Shown here in pieces: positions 17,668 to 25,468 of a stretch of 64,000 nt of DNA (its first letter is position 1; each line of letters starts with the position of its first letter). The position numbers were made by a program, and so were the translations under genes. Source of the stretch: Myxococcales bacterium (lineage in GTDB: Bacteria; Myxococcota_A; Polyangia; Palsa-1104); the NCBI GenBank assembly GCA_003170275.1, contig PNAM01000041.1, positions 89,338-153,337 on the forward strand, in the 5' to 3' direction. The notes under the pieces are model-generated. The model saw only the letters and a program-made list of their open reading frames with translations. It was not told the DNA's origin and did no database searches.

Positions 17668-18960
17668 ATGGATTGGGCCATCCTCGGTTGCGGCTATGTG
17701 GGCGGGCGGCTAGCGCGCGCGCTGCTCAAAGAGGGCCACCGGGTCCGCGTGTGCGCGCGCAACGTGGCGCGGCTCGATCCGCTGAAGCAGGCGGGCGCCG
17801 AGGTGCACGCGATCGACGCGCACAAGCTACGCGCGTTCGGCCCCGCGCTGTTCGGGCTGCGCTCGCCGGTGGTGGTGTACTCGATCCCGCCGGTGCCCGG
17901 CATGCCGCCCGGCGAAGCGATCCGCCGCGCCACCGAGGCGTCGCTCGGCGTGGGCGCGGCGCGCTTCATCTACCTGAGCTCGACCGCGGTCTACGGCGAG
18001 ACCGAGGACGGCGCCACCGTCGACGAAGAGAGCTCGATCTCGATCGGCGACGCGCAGGCCGGGCCGCGCATCGCCGAGGAGTCGGCCGTCGACGGCGCGC
18101 GGCTCGCCGGGCTGAACACCATCATCTTGCGCCTGTCGGCGATCTACGGCCCCGGGCGCGGCGTGCGCGAGCGGCTCAAGAAGGGCGACTACCAGCTGGT
18201 CGACGGCGGCATGCACTTCTTCTCGCGCGTGCACGTGGACGATCTGGTGGGCATCTTGCGCGCGGCGGTCGATCGCGCGCCGGCGGGCGCGTTGTACTGC
18301 GTCGCCGACGATCGCCCGTCGACGCAAAAGGAATACGCCGACTGGCTCACCGCACGGCTCGGCACCAAACCGCCGAAAGAGGTGGCCTCGCTCGAGGCGG
18401 GCAAGCCGCGCCGCGCGGTGCGCAACCGCAAGGTCTCCAACGCGCGCCTCAAGCGCGAGCTCGCCTACACGTTCCGCCATCCGAGCTTCGTCGAGGGCGA
18501 AGCGGCGATCGAGGCCGAGCAGGGCGCCGCGGTGCCTGCGCCCGTCCCGGCCCCGGCTCCGGCTCCGCCCGAACCGCGCCCGCTTCCCGACCAGCGGCTG
18601 CTTCCGCGCATCCGCGAGATCGAGAAGTCGTGGACCGAGGTCATCCTCCACGAGCTCCGCCAGCTGATCGTGCACCTCGACGCCGACCGCTTCGCCGAGG
18701 GAAGCCGCCTCCTCGAGCGGCTGGCGCAGCTCGCTGGACTGCTCGCGCGCCAGCTCGAGTCGTTCGAGATCTCGCCCGAACCGATGCGGCTCGAGGCGAT
18801 CGCAGCCGAGGTGTGGACCAGCTACGAGCGCGCGCGAGGACGGCATCCGCAGCCGGCGCTGCTCTCGCTCGCAAGGGCCTTGAGTGAATTCGACGCGGCG
18901 ATGCAGCGCTGGAGGGCGCCACAGCCTGGTTACTTCCCGTCGCTGAAGGTGGAAGGCTAG
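17668..18960 (+). CDS. SDR-family NAD-dependent epimerase/dehydratase with extra C-terminal helical domain
   Basis: A 430-residue protein. Residues 1-280 are an extended SDR of the YeeZ type: nucleotide loop ILGCGYVGGRLARALL, YLSSTAVYGETEDG, and LRLSAIYGPGRGVRERL, where the YxxxK-type catalytic pair is degenerate, as in atypical SDRs. A Pro/Ala linker (APVPAPAPAPAPP, about residues 290-305) joins it to an all-helical region of about 120 residues (REIEKSWTEVILHELRQLIVHL ... LLERLAQLAGLLARQLESFE) that I do not recognise. The linker argues for two folded units rather than a long tail. The substrate is unknown, and the start at ATG 17668 matches the Rossmann motif. Confidence 0.8.
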   Translation: MDWAILGCGYVGGRLARALLKEGHRVRVCARNVARLDPLKQAGAEVHAIDAHKLRAFGPALFGLRSPVVVYSIPPVPGMPPGEAIRRATEASLGVGAARFIYLSSTAVYGETEDGATVDEESSISIGDAQAGPRIAEESAVDGARLAGLNTIILRLSAIYGPGRGVRERLKKGDYQLVDGGMHFFSRVHVDDLVGILRAAVDRAPAGALYCVADDRPSTQKEYADWLTARLGTKPPKEVASLEAGKPRRAVRNRKVSNARLKRELAYTFRHPSFVEGEAAIEAEQGAAVPAPVPAPAPAPPEPRPLPDQRLLPRIREIEKSWTEVILHELRQLIVHLDADRFAEGSRLLERLAQLAGLLARQLESFEISPEPMRLEAIAAEVWTSYERARGRHPQPALLSLARALSEFDAAMQRWRAPQPGYFPSLKVEG

Positions 18961-18963
18961 GAG

Positions 18964-19395
18964 CTACAGGCCGAGCAGCTTGTCGAGCGCGTCCTTGTCG
19001 TGACGGTTCGACTTGGCGTCGCGCTTGGCGAGGATCGCGTGCGCCTTGGAGTCGCTGAGCCCGCCGCGCTTGGCGACGGCGACGTGGCTGGCCTTGGCGT
19101 GCTTCTTGGCGATCGCGTGGTGACGCGAGCTCGAGCGAGTGGCGACCTTCTCCGCGGCAGGCGCAGCAGCGGCAGGCTCCGGCGCGACGACCGTCGGCTC
19201 GGTGGCCGCGACCACCGGCTTCGCAGCCGGCGTCACCGCGGCGATCACCGCAGCGGGCGCGTTCGACTTGGTCAGATCGTGGATCGCCAAGGCCGACCCG
19301 ATCGCGATCACTCCGAAGATGCCACCCAGGGTGAATCCGAGCCACTTGGGCATCTTCCAGGGCTGATTTACCGCGTAGTAGTCGAACTTCTTCAC
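18964..19395 (-). CDS. Small membrane-anchored Ala/Lys-rich protein
   Basis: A 143-residue protein with one transmembrane helix (about residues 17-37, LGFTLGGIFGVIAIGSALAI), then a long Ala/Pro/Val-rich stretch and a very basic tail (HHAIAKKHAKASHVAVAKRGG). GTG 19395 is chosen because AAGGAG lies eight bases upstream and the sequence turns sensible there (VKKFDYYAVNQPWKMPKW). The frame extends upstream to 19545 without a ribosome site. I do not recognise the family; it looks like an envelope linker or a nucleic-acid/cell-wall binding anchor. It is tail-to-tail with the SDR gene, three bases apart. Confidence 0.65.
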   Translation of the reverse strand: MKKFDYYAVNQPWKMPKWLGFTLGGIFGVIAIGSALAIHDLTKSNAPAAVIAAVTPAAKPVVAATEPTVVAPEPAAAAPAAEKVATRSSSRHHAIAKKHAKASHVAVAKRGGLSDSKAHAILAKRDAKSNRHDKDALDKLLGL

Positions 19396-19491
19396 CGGGC
19401 GTCTCCTTGTGAGAACTGCGTGTACTGGGTGCCTATTGCACGGCCCTTGCCAGCCTGGCTCGTGGTGCAGCCTGGGGATTTTGGCTCCGAA

Positions 19492-19510
19492 CTGGGGGTT
19501 TTCCCCCCAG
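19492..19510 (-). terminator. GC-rich hairpin between two small genes
   Basis: CTGGGGG and CCCCCAG, seven bases each, pair around a short T/C loop, 57 bp beyond the stop of the gene ending at 19567. No T-run follows on the minus strand, so it is at best a weak intrinsic terminator or an attenuating hairpin ahead of the next gene. Confidence 0.3.
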
Positions 19511-19566
19511 CTAAGGACAACTGACCATGGCGCATGTGTGAACAAATGTGGGCAATGCGCCTTCCG

Positions 19567-20019
19567 TCACTGCGGAAGGTTCGATTTCCAGGGGTCGGAC
19601 GAGGGGGCCGTTTCGGGCGCGGGATCGTCTGCCGCCGGCGGGCTCTCGACGCCTTCGAGCGGCGCCTGGACCGGCTTGACCCGCTCGGCCTGCGCGCGAA
19701 GCTGCTCGCGAATCGCGGACGTCTGATCGACCAGCAGCGCGCGCAGCCGCGACGACAACGCGCGGTTGGGCAAGAGCGGCTCGAGCGGGATCTTGGCCAC
19801 CGCTTCCCACAGCTGCGTGTCGGCGATCGAAGACTGCGACGCCATCTCGAGCAGTTGGCTGAGCTGGTGCGGGCGGAGGAACACCACCTGCGGCGAACGC
19901 CCGTCGGGAAACAGCGTCAGGTAGAAGCCCTCTTGCGTGGCCTCGGCCGCTTCGAGATGGACCGCGATCGCCGACCATCCTCCGGTCGGACCGTGCGCGA
20001 AGGTGCGGCGCGCGCTCAT
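19567..20019 (-). CDS. Hypothetical protein
   Basis: About 150 residues with no signal peptide. The first half looks beta-rich (GWSAIAVHLEAAEATQEGFYLTLFPDGRSPQVVFLRPHQL), the second helical (LEMASQSSIADTQLWEAVAKI ... LRALLVDQTSAIREQLRAQ), and the end is Pro-rich and disordered. ATG 20019 is preferred to GTG 20049 because the folded part starts there. I do not recognise it. Codon use agrees with the GC-rich left part of the window, which supports a real gene. Confidence 0.65.
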   Translation of the reverse strand: MSARRTFAHGPTGGWSAIAVHLEAAEATQEGFYLTLFPDGRSPQVVFLRPHQLSQLLEMASQSSIADTQLWEAVAKIPLEPLLPNRALSSRLRALLVDQTSAIREQLRAQAERVKPVQAPLEGVESPPAADDPAPETAPSSDPWKSNLPQ

Positions 20020-20059
20020 GGGCAGTTCACGCCTTTGTGCATGGTCCACACATAGCCTG

Positions 20060-21061
20060 TTATCTGGCCAGCTTCAAGAGCGCTGCGCCGTCGGTGAAGT
20101 AGATCGCGGTGGCGTCGAGCGCGAGCGCGCGCGGCGCCGCGGTCGCCAGCGTGGTGGTGGTCGCGCCGTCGCGCGAGAAGCGCACCAGATGATTGTCCTG
20201 CTTGGCGTAGATGCCTTCGGCGCCGGCGGCGAGCGGCGCGGAGGCGAGCGTGGTCGAGACCACCTGCCGGCCCGAGCCGTCGAGCTTGACGGTCGCCACG
20301 TCGCCCATTCCGATCGCGGAGATCTCGACCAGCGCCAGGTACAGCTCGTCGATCGCGATCGCGTTGCCGTGGATGGTCGAGACGCCGTAGCGGGTCGGTG
20401 TCGCGGTCGTATTGTTGAGCGGGCGCGAGAACACGCCGGCGCCGTCGGACCAGTAGACGGTGGTGGCGTCGACGGCCAGGCCGACCGGCTCCGGCGCGAC
20501 GTCGGCGAACAGCACCTCGACGGGGCCGCCGCCGGTGGGCAGGCGCACCAGCGCGTCCTTGCCGCTGAACATGCCGTCGCCGGGGCCGTACACATCGGTC
20601 ATCCAGTACAGAAACCCGGACGCGTACTCGAGCCGGCCGAGCACGTGCTGGTTGGTGAGGATCGGCGTGGCGGCGCCGCCGGTCTGCGTCTTGGCCGCCT
20701 GGTAGATCGTGTCGCCGGTGCCGGCGTCGGCGTCGGTGGAGCTGACGCTGAAGTACACGCTGGTATCGTCGACCACCACGCAGCTCTTCTGGTCGCCGCC
20801 GATCGCCACCACGCTGCTCGCGCCGCCCGGGGTCTTGGGCGCCTTGATGATCTGATGGCCGGCGCCGCCCTCGTCGTAGAGGTAGACGAACTGATCGTCG
20901 AGCGCGAGGCACGCCGTCAGGCTGTTGGCGGCGCCGAGCATGGCCGGCGGCGCGAGGCCGAGATCGGCCATCGCCAGATCGCCCACCGAGGCGTCCATCG
21001 ACTCCGACGGAGAACCGCAGCCGCCCACCAGCACTGTCAGAAGAAGGAGCGCACGAGCCAT
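20060..21061 (-). CDS. Lipoprotein with beta-propeller-like repeats
   Basis: A 333-residue lipoprotein: signal peptide MARALLLLTVLVGGC with lipobox VGGC. The body holds several repeats of the form 'D(D/A)T(S/T)VYF/W' followed by a small turn and a charged strand (VVVDDTSVYFSVSS, LAVDATTVYWSDGAG, LALDATAIYFTDGAA). This resembles the blade repeats of DUF5050/NHL-like propellers common in myxobacterial lipoproteins. It is probably a periplasmic or surface binding protein. Start ATG 21061 is the only one giving a lipobox. It lies downstream of gnd, beyond a strong terminator, so it has its own promoter. Confidence 0.78.
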   Translation of the reverse strand: MARALLLLTVLVGGCGSPSESMDASVGDLAMADLGLAPPAMLGAANSLTACLALDDQFVYLYDEGGAGHQIIKAPKTPGGASSVVAIGGDQKSCVVVDDTSVYFSVSSTDADAGTGDTIYQAAKTQTGGAATPILTNQHVLGRLEYASGFLYWMTDVYGPGDGMFSGKDALVRLPTGGGPVEVLFADVAPEPVGLAVDATTVYWSDGAGVFSRPLNNTTATPTRYGVSTIHGNAIAIDELYLALVEISAIGMGDVATVKLDGSGRQVVSTTLASAPLAAGAEGIYAKQDNHLVRFSRDGATTTTLATAAPRALALDATAIYFTDGAALLKLAR

Positions 21062-21080
21062 CGGCGCATTGTAGCAGCGC

Positions 21081-21114
21081 AAAAAAACGGCCGATCCTTT
21101 TTGGGGATCGGCCG
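21081..21114 (-). terminator. Rho-independent terminator of gnd
   Basis: On the minus strand CGGCCGATCC, a short A-rich loop and GGATCGGCCG form a perfect 10-bp stem followed by seven Ts. It lies 43 bp beyond the gnd stop, and the layout is classical. Confidence 0.9.
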
Positions 21115-21156
21115 CTTCGAACGACGTCGTTCGTTGTTCGGGGTTCGGAGAAGCGC

Positions 21157-22581
21157 TTACTTGGCGAACCACTCGGTGTGGAACGTGCCCGGCTTGTCGA
21201 GCCGCTCGTAGGTGTGCGCGCCGAAGTAATCGCGCTGCGCCTGCGTCAGGTTCGCCGGGAGATGCTCGCGGCGGATCGAGTCGTAGTAACCGAGCGACCC
21301 GCCCATGGTCATCACCGGCACGCCGGCGTTGATCGCCTGCGTCACCGTCGAGCGCCAGCCGTTCTGCCGCTCGGCCAGCTCCTTGCGGAAGCCGGGATCG
21401 ATCAACAGGTTCGGCAGGTTCGCGTCGCGGTCGTACGCTTCCTTGATGCGCCCGAGGAACTGCGCGCGGATGATGCAGCCGCCCTTCCAGATGCGCGCCA
21501 GCTCGCCGAGGTTGATGCCCCAGTTGCGCAGGTTCGACGCCGCGCGCAAGAGGTTCATGCCCTGCGCGTAGCTGCACGCCTTGGCGGCGTAGAGCGCCGC
21601 GCGCACGTCCGAGATCAGCTTCTTCTTGTCGACGCTGCCGCTCGGACCGCTGGGACCGACCAGCAGCTTGGAGGCCGCCGCGCGCCCGGCGCGATCCGAC
21701 GAGATCAGCCGCGCCTCGACGGAGGAAGCGACCGTGGGAACCGGCGCGCCGATCTCCGCCGCGTCCTGCACCGTCCACTTGCCGGTGCCCTTGGCCGCCG
21801 CCGCGTCGACGATCAGATCCACCAGATCCTTGCCGGTGTCCGGATCCTTCTTGCGGAAGATGTTGGCGGTGATCTCGATCAGGAACGACTGCAACTCGCC
21901 CGCGTTCCACTCGGAGAAGGTGTCGGCGAGCTCGACGTTCGACAGCCCGCCGATGCTCTTGAGCACGTCGTAGGCCTCGGCGATCAGCTGCATGTCGCCG
22001 TACTCGATCCCGTTGTGCACCATCTTGACGTAGTGGCCCGCGCCTTCTTCGCCGACCCAGTCGCAGCACGGCGTACCGTCCTCGACTTTGGCCGCGATGG
22101 ACTGGAAAATTTCCTTCACATGGGGCCACGCGGCGGGGTTGCCGCCGGGCATGATGGAAGGGCCGTGGCGCGCGCCTTCCTCGCCCCCGGAAACGCCTGT
22201 GCCGACAAAGAGGATGCCTTTGGCGGCGAGGTCCCGTGTGCGTCGATTGGTGTCGGGATAATGCGAATTGCCGCCGTCGATGATGATGTCGCCTTTTTCA
22301 AGATGCGGCGTCAGCTCGTCGATGACTTGATCGACGGTATCGCCGGCTTTGACCATCATCATCACTCGGCGGGGGCGTTTCAATGCGCCGATTAACTCTT
22401 CGATAGAATGCGCGCCGACAACTTGCGTGCCGGCGGCTTCGTGCTGGATAAAATCGTCGACCTTGGAGACGGTGCGGTTGAACACCGCCACTTTGTATCC
22501 GTGGTCGTTCATGTTGAGGACCAGGTTCTGGCCCATTACGGCGAGACCGATGAGTCCGATGTCACAACTTTCCGGTTGCAT
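21157..22581 (-). CDS. gnd: 6-phosphogluconate dehydrogenase (decarboxylating), probably chimeric in this assembly
   Basis: A full-length 474-residue enzyme of the pentose phosphate pathway, converting 6-phosphogluconate and NADP+ to ribulose 5-phosphate, CO2 and NADPH. The Rossmann loop is IGLAVMGQNLVLNMNDHGY; the substrate site is GVSGGEEGARHGPSIMPGG and CDWVGEEGAGHYVKMVHNG, which contains the catalytic Lys and the conserved HNGIEYGDMQ; the C-terminal half ends in the usual GTFHTEWF region. Codon use changes inside the gene. By hand count, 21 of the first 73 codons end in A or T, against 3 of the 60 codons in 21541-21720. The switch is near 22.02-22.10 kb, at the conserved active-site motif, so the two halves may come from two organisms. 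Confidence 0.93.
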   Translation of the reverse strand: MQPESCDIGLIGLAVMGQNLVLNMNDHGYKVAVFNRTVSKVDDFIQHEAAGTQVVGAHSIEELIGALKRPRRVMMMVKAGDTVDQVIDELTPHLEKGDIIIDGGNSHYPDTNRRTRDLAAKGILFVGTGVSGGEEGARHGPSIMPGGNPAAWPHVKEIFQSIAAKVEDGTPCCDWVGEEGAGHYVKMVHNGIEYGDMQLIAEAYDVLKSIGGLSNVELADTFSEWNAGELQSFLIEITANIFRKKDPDTGKDLVDLIVDAAAAKGTGKWTVQDAAEIGAPVPTVASSVEARLISSDRAGRAAASKLLVGPSGPSGSVDKKKLISDVRAALYAAKACSYAQGMNLLRAASNLRNWGINLGELARIWKGGCIIRAQFLGRIKEAYDRDANLPNLLIDPGFRKELAERQNGWRSTVTQAINAGVPVMTMGGSLGYYDSIRREHLPANLTQAQRDYFGAHTYERLDKPGTFHTEWFAK

Positions 22582-22637
22582 AGATCTCCTATTTTACTCA
22601 TGGCGGAGACGAATTTAGTGATGAGCTGCGCCGATGT

Positions 22638-22865
22638 TTAGGAAGCCATCCGCAGTGCGCGCTGGATATCGCTCGGCAGCGCCAGCTTGCGGAACAGGCG
22701 AGCGGGATACAGGTAGTCCTCGCCCGATTCGTCGACCACGCGAATGAGATTGTTTGCTTCCGCGTCCGGATCGCGGATGAACGGATAGAGCTTTCTGACC
22801 TCAAGTGAAGCGGCAAACCCGCCGTTTCGAAGGCACACGGCAAATCCTTTTCTTTGCGCCGGCAT
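22638..22865 (-). CDS. Small conserved hypothetical protein, coupled to the 33-residue gene
   Basis: A 75-residue protein (GFAVCLRNGGFAASLEVRKLYPFI, then LIRVVDESGEDYLYPARLFRKLALP). I recall similar short proteins in Acidobacteriota and cyanobacteria with the conserved (L)RVVDESGEDYL(Y/F)P block; no function is assigned. ATG 22865 is two bases after the stop of the preceding 33-residue frame, so they are probably translated together. An 81-residue frame over the same bases in another register lacks the conserved block. Confidence 0.75.
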   Translation of the reverse strand: MPAQRKGFAVCLRNGGFAASLEVRKLYPFIRDPDAEANNLIRVVDESGEDYLYPARLFRKLALPSDIQRALRMAS

Positions 22866-22867
22866 AG

Positions 22868-22969
22868 CTAGTCGAGGAAACGCTTGATCTTCAATTCCTT
22901 TTTCCCGATCCCAGAGGCTTCGTACCAGTGAATCTCGGCTCTTCGAATAATACCATTCGGCAGCCGCAC
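22868..22969 (-). CDS. 33-residue protein with AEIHWYEA motif
   Basis: GTG 22969 opens a 33-residue frame that ends at TAG 22868, immediately before the 75-residue gene. AAGGGA lies seven bases upstream of the start. The product reads MRLPNGIIRRAEIHWYEA followed by SGIGKKELKIKRFLD; the AEIHWYEAxGIGKxExKIKR pattern recurs, as far as I recall, in small proteins next to genes like the following one, so the pair is probably a real module. It may act as a toxin-antitoxin-like or regulatory pair (speculative). It is missed easily because of its size and GTG start. Confidence 0.65.
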   Translation of the reverse strand: MRLPNGIIRRAEIHWYEASGIGKKELKIKRFLD

Positions 22970-23049
22970 ACTTGCGAATCCCTTTCGCTTTCGCCAGCGG
23001 CCACGGCCGTAGAATAGGTCTGCTTAGATCCGCCGCGCGACAGCCTAGC

Positions 23050-24318
23050 TCAATGCTCGTGCGCCTCAGCCTGCAGCAGGAAATACATATCTTCGGACTT
23101 GAGTTTCACCGAGTCATCGACATACCTCGAAACACCGGGGCTCAAGGACGCGGCGGAAACCGTTGCTAACAATCCGAATGCAACCGGGGGAGTTATAATT
23201 CCCGTGGTTACCCCGATCGTTGCCACAAGGCTTCCCAGAGACAATGCGTAAGCGGACTTCCGCTTTAGCGATTCCTCAGCTTGCTTCAAGTTCGATTTCA
23301 GCTCTTCGAGTTCTCCATCGATGAGGTCGGCTTTCAGTTTGGCCCGAATGTCGGCGGGTCTCGTAATGCCTTGCTTGATGCACTCTTCAAGAAAGGAGCC
23401 TACTCGCTTTCGGAACCGGACAAATGTATCCCGATATTTTAAGCGCACTTCAATAAGTTGATCAGTCGACAGACCATCCAACGCGGGAAGCTCCACTTCA
23501 AATGCGACATTTCCTACTTCCTCGCTTCGATTCGCAAGAAGCTTCTGAAACATCGGAATGGTTGACCCAAGCGCGCCGCCATACTTCCTCGCGGCGCTGA
23601 CATCAGCCGTCAGATGAACAAGGAACCTTCGCACGACCGTCCCAAGAGCGTCGCGCCTAATTTGCCTCTTGGTCCTGCCTTTGATCTTCTCCTGCGGCAA
23701 ATGCACCCATTGTGTGTGCGAAAAATCAGGGTTATTCATTGTGCAGAGAACGCCGTCACGTTCGGACTTCAGGGCGATGCTGGTCACACGAAGCAGTTGA
23801 TCAACGATTTCTTTTTCTCTCGCCGCGATATCTTCGATGCCCGCTTCCTTTGCATGCGTCTGCCAATGTTCGAAACAGGCCGGAACTCGGGGCATGAACT
23901 CAACCAGTGCGTCGGCACCGAGCTCTCGGACCATCAGGGCGGTTTCAAAGTGTGGTAGCAATCTATTCTGGATCTCCGCGTCAGGGCAGTTCTTATGAAC
24001 GATAAGGTCTTCGGCGATGGCATCCCGAGCCACGACAGTTTCGAAATAGTGCCAAGCACGTCGAAAGAGCCGATCGACCTGGGCGCGCCTGCACTCGGTT
24101 GCGTTGCAGTCAAGCCTGCCCGAAAGGTCAATGCCGGCGCCGGCGATCAGGGAGAGCGGTCTCGCCTCCACGTTTGAAATTCGCCAGCTCTCGATGACGA
24201 GCTTCGCGGACTGCTTAAGGTCCTTAATGACATCGGCGGAGGCTAGGCTGGCCTTGACTTCGTCGATGGTTCTAATCCGATTGCCGTCCAACCACGTGTA
24301 CACCCAGTATTCGGACAT
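23050..24318 (-). CDS. Unrecognised 422-residue protein with two C-terminal hydrophobic segments
   Basis: MSEYWVYTWLDGNRIRTIDEVKASL begins a soluble, helix-rich protein. A Cys pair (CNATECRRAQ) sits near residue 75. Residues about 310-365 are charged helices, probably coiled coil (ELEELKSNLKQAEESLKRKS), followed by a hydrophobic region (ALSLGSLVATIGVTTGIITPPVAFGLLATVSAASL) that could be a membrane hairpin. The end is charged. I do not recognise any domain. It stands alone between a toxin-antitoxin relic and small genes, uses more A/T-ending codons than the genes to its left, and looks like accessory cargo. A coiled coil plus a C-terminal membrane hairpin would fit an abortive-infection effector, but this is a guess. 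Confidence 0.75.
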   Translation of the reverse strand: MSEYWVYTWLDGNRIRTIDEVKASLASADVIKDLKQSAKLVIESWRISNVEARPLSLIAGAGIDLSGRLDCNATECRRAQVDRLFRRAWHYFETVVARDAIAEDLIVHKNCPDAEIQNRLLPHFETALMVRELGADALVEFMPRVPACFEHWQTHAKEAGIEDIAAREKEIVDQLLRVTSIALKSERDGVLCTMNNPDFSHTQWVHLPQEKIKGRTKRQIRRDALGTVVRRFLVHLTADVSAARKYGGALGSTIPMFQKLLANRSEEVGNVAFEVELPALDGLSTDQLIEVRLKYRDTFVRFRKRVGSFLEECIKQGITRPADIRAKLKADLIDGELEELKSNLKQAEESLKRKSAYALSLGSLVATIGVTTGIITPPVAFGLLATVSAASLSPGVSRYVDDSVKLKSEDMYFLLQAEAHEH

Positions 24319-24495
24319 GCGATTTGCTCTTTGGGGTCAAAACAGAGTAGTAGAGCGCTCTGTTGAGGCGTGACCAAGCCTTGCGTTTATCGCGTTCATT
24401 GTCGTGCGTACACATCTTACCGTATTCCTCCCACCTGGAATGGGGGACGGGGACGGACCGGGGGCAGGCGCAACGCTTTTCCAACGACCGGGAGT
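24319..24495. other. Intergenic stretch without a convincing gene
   Basis: Together with the repeat that follows, about 240 bases separate the 422-residue gene from the toxin pseudogene. The only frames here are short shadows or extensions of the toxin frame past its frameshift. It holds CGGGGACGGACCGG-type GC tracts, and I see nothing else in it. Confidence 0.5.
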
Positions 24496-24555
24496 CCGGG
24501 CTGCGCCCGGATGGACCGATTGACAATCGGTCCGCAGGTTGGCAACCTGCCCCAC
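24496..24555 (+). repeat. Triple-hairpin dispersed repeat, copy A
   Basis: Three adjacent perfect hairpins: CCGGGC/GCCCGG (24496-24510), GGACCGATTG/CAATCGGTCC (24513-24533) and GCAGGTTG/CAACCTGC (24534-24550), then CCCAC. The same unit recurs at 25469 and, inverted, at 53466. It lies just past the end of the broken vapC, where it could act as a bidirectional terminator or RNA-processing element. Confidence 0.8.
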
Positions 24556-24561
24556 AAGCTC

Positions 24562-24943
24562 TCAGAGATTTCGCACGATCAGATTCGGGATCATCTGGAA
24601 GTGGCGCCCATTCTCGGTGACCACCTCGAAGCCGAAGTGCAAGGCGGTCGCGCCTATGAGGAGATCTTTGAAGGGAAACGTGATGCCACGCCCGGCCTCT
24701 TGGCCCGAGATCTTTCCGGCGAGTTGGGGCGATTTCCTTGGTGAGCGGATAAATCGTCATGTCGGCGATCAGATCGTCCAAGAAGGCCTGGCGCCGTTCG
24801 CGATGTGTATCGAGCTTCGCCCGCTCAATCCCGTGTCCCAACTCAACGATCGTCACCGCACGAAGTTGAGCGAAGATCTGTCGGACACTATTGCCGCGGC
24901 GCTCGGCTGTTATCAGTGTGCTGGTGTCGAGGATCAATCCCAT
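24562..24943 (-). pseudogene. vapC: VapC-like PIN toxin, frameshifted
   Basis: MGLILDTSTLITAERRGNSV begins a typical VapC PIN nuclease, with the first acidic residue in LDTS and a second at Glu14. Near residue 70 the frame fails: at the GGGG run 24726-24729 one base must be removed to continue as AQLAGKISG..., then DLLIGATALHFGFEVVTENG and RHFQMIPNLIV, which are the standard PIN C-terminal motifs with the remaining acidic residues, ending at 24562. Without correction a run-on of unrelated residues results. Either the toxin is dead or this is a homopolymer sequencing error. It overlaps the antitoxin gene by ten bases. Confidence 0.85.
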
Positions 24944-25218
24944 GAACGCGGGGTCCAGGGTTTTCGCGCGCGAACAATCTCCTCAACATCGGCGGCGAAG
25001 TCCGCATCTAACGTGATTGGGTAGCCCCGCTCTTTCTCGCGTTGCTCGGCAAGCAGAATGAGTTCGGACAGCGTGCGCCGAACTGGGTGCGGCGGCTTCA
25101 TGACCGCCACGGGATGGTTGTCCTGCTCGATCACGACCTCGGCCCCGTTCTGGACTCTCTCCAGCACGCCGTGAACGTCGCGCGCCAGATCCGCTTCACT
25201 GATGCGTATCACGGCCAT
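24934..25218 (-). CDS. Phd/YefM-like antitoxin of the VapBC-type module
   Basis: A 94-residue protein from ATG 25218 (MAVIRISEADLARDVHGVLERVQNGAEVVIEQDNHPVAVMKPP). This is the DNA-binding fold of Phd/YefM antitoxins: an N-terminal strand-helix, then NGAEVVIEQDNHPVAVM. The C-terminal part (ITLDADFAADVEEIVRARK) would wrap the PIN toxin. Its last codons overlap the vapC start, the classic order of antitoxin first. It would neutralise the RNase and repress the operon; with the toxin frame broken it may now be an orphan. Confidence 0.88.
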   Translation of the reverse strand: MAVIRISEADLARDVHGVLERVQNGAEVVIEQDNHPVAVMKPPHPVRRTLSELILLAEQREKERGYPITLDADFAADVEEIVRARKPWTPRSWD

Positions 25219-25468
25219 ATACTCGATCATACGTCTTTCTGGAGAGACCACCGCGTCGCCGTACTCGACCTTCATCGAGCGCGCTTGGATTTTTTGGGGA
25301 GAAAAGGGGACGGGGAGAAAAGGAGAAAAGGGGACAGACGCGTTTGTCTGCGCTTGTCACGGCGTCCGAAAAGATACGTCTCCCCTCACCCTACAACGCG
25401 TCTGTCCGCATGCTCACGCATGGCGGTTCGGTGGCGAGGGCGGAAGGGGTGACAGCATGCGCCCGACT
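25219..25468. other. Gene-free stretch with a conserved short repeat
   Basis: Roughly 500 bases to 25727 hold no credible gene; apparent frames are broken by the repeats. Purine-rich GGGGAGAAAAGG tracts lie near 25300-25340. Bases 25401-25429 match the inverse of 31052-31080 at 28 of 29 positions. The rest of the gap is occupied by the repeats at 25469-25517 and 25609-25652. Confidence 0.6.
25401..25429 (+). repeat. 29-bp dispersed repeat, copy 1
   Basis: Twenty-nine bases, imperfectly palindromic around CCGCATGC and GCATGGCGG, differ by a single base from the inverse of 31052-31080. It is in a non-coding gap in both places. Confidence 0.7.

Noticed and set aside
19936..21211. 424-codon plus-strand frame opposite the lipoprotein gene
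   Set aside because: Shadow of the lipoprotein; crosses the gnd terminator and has no domain.
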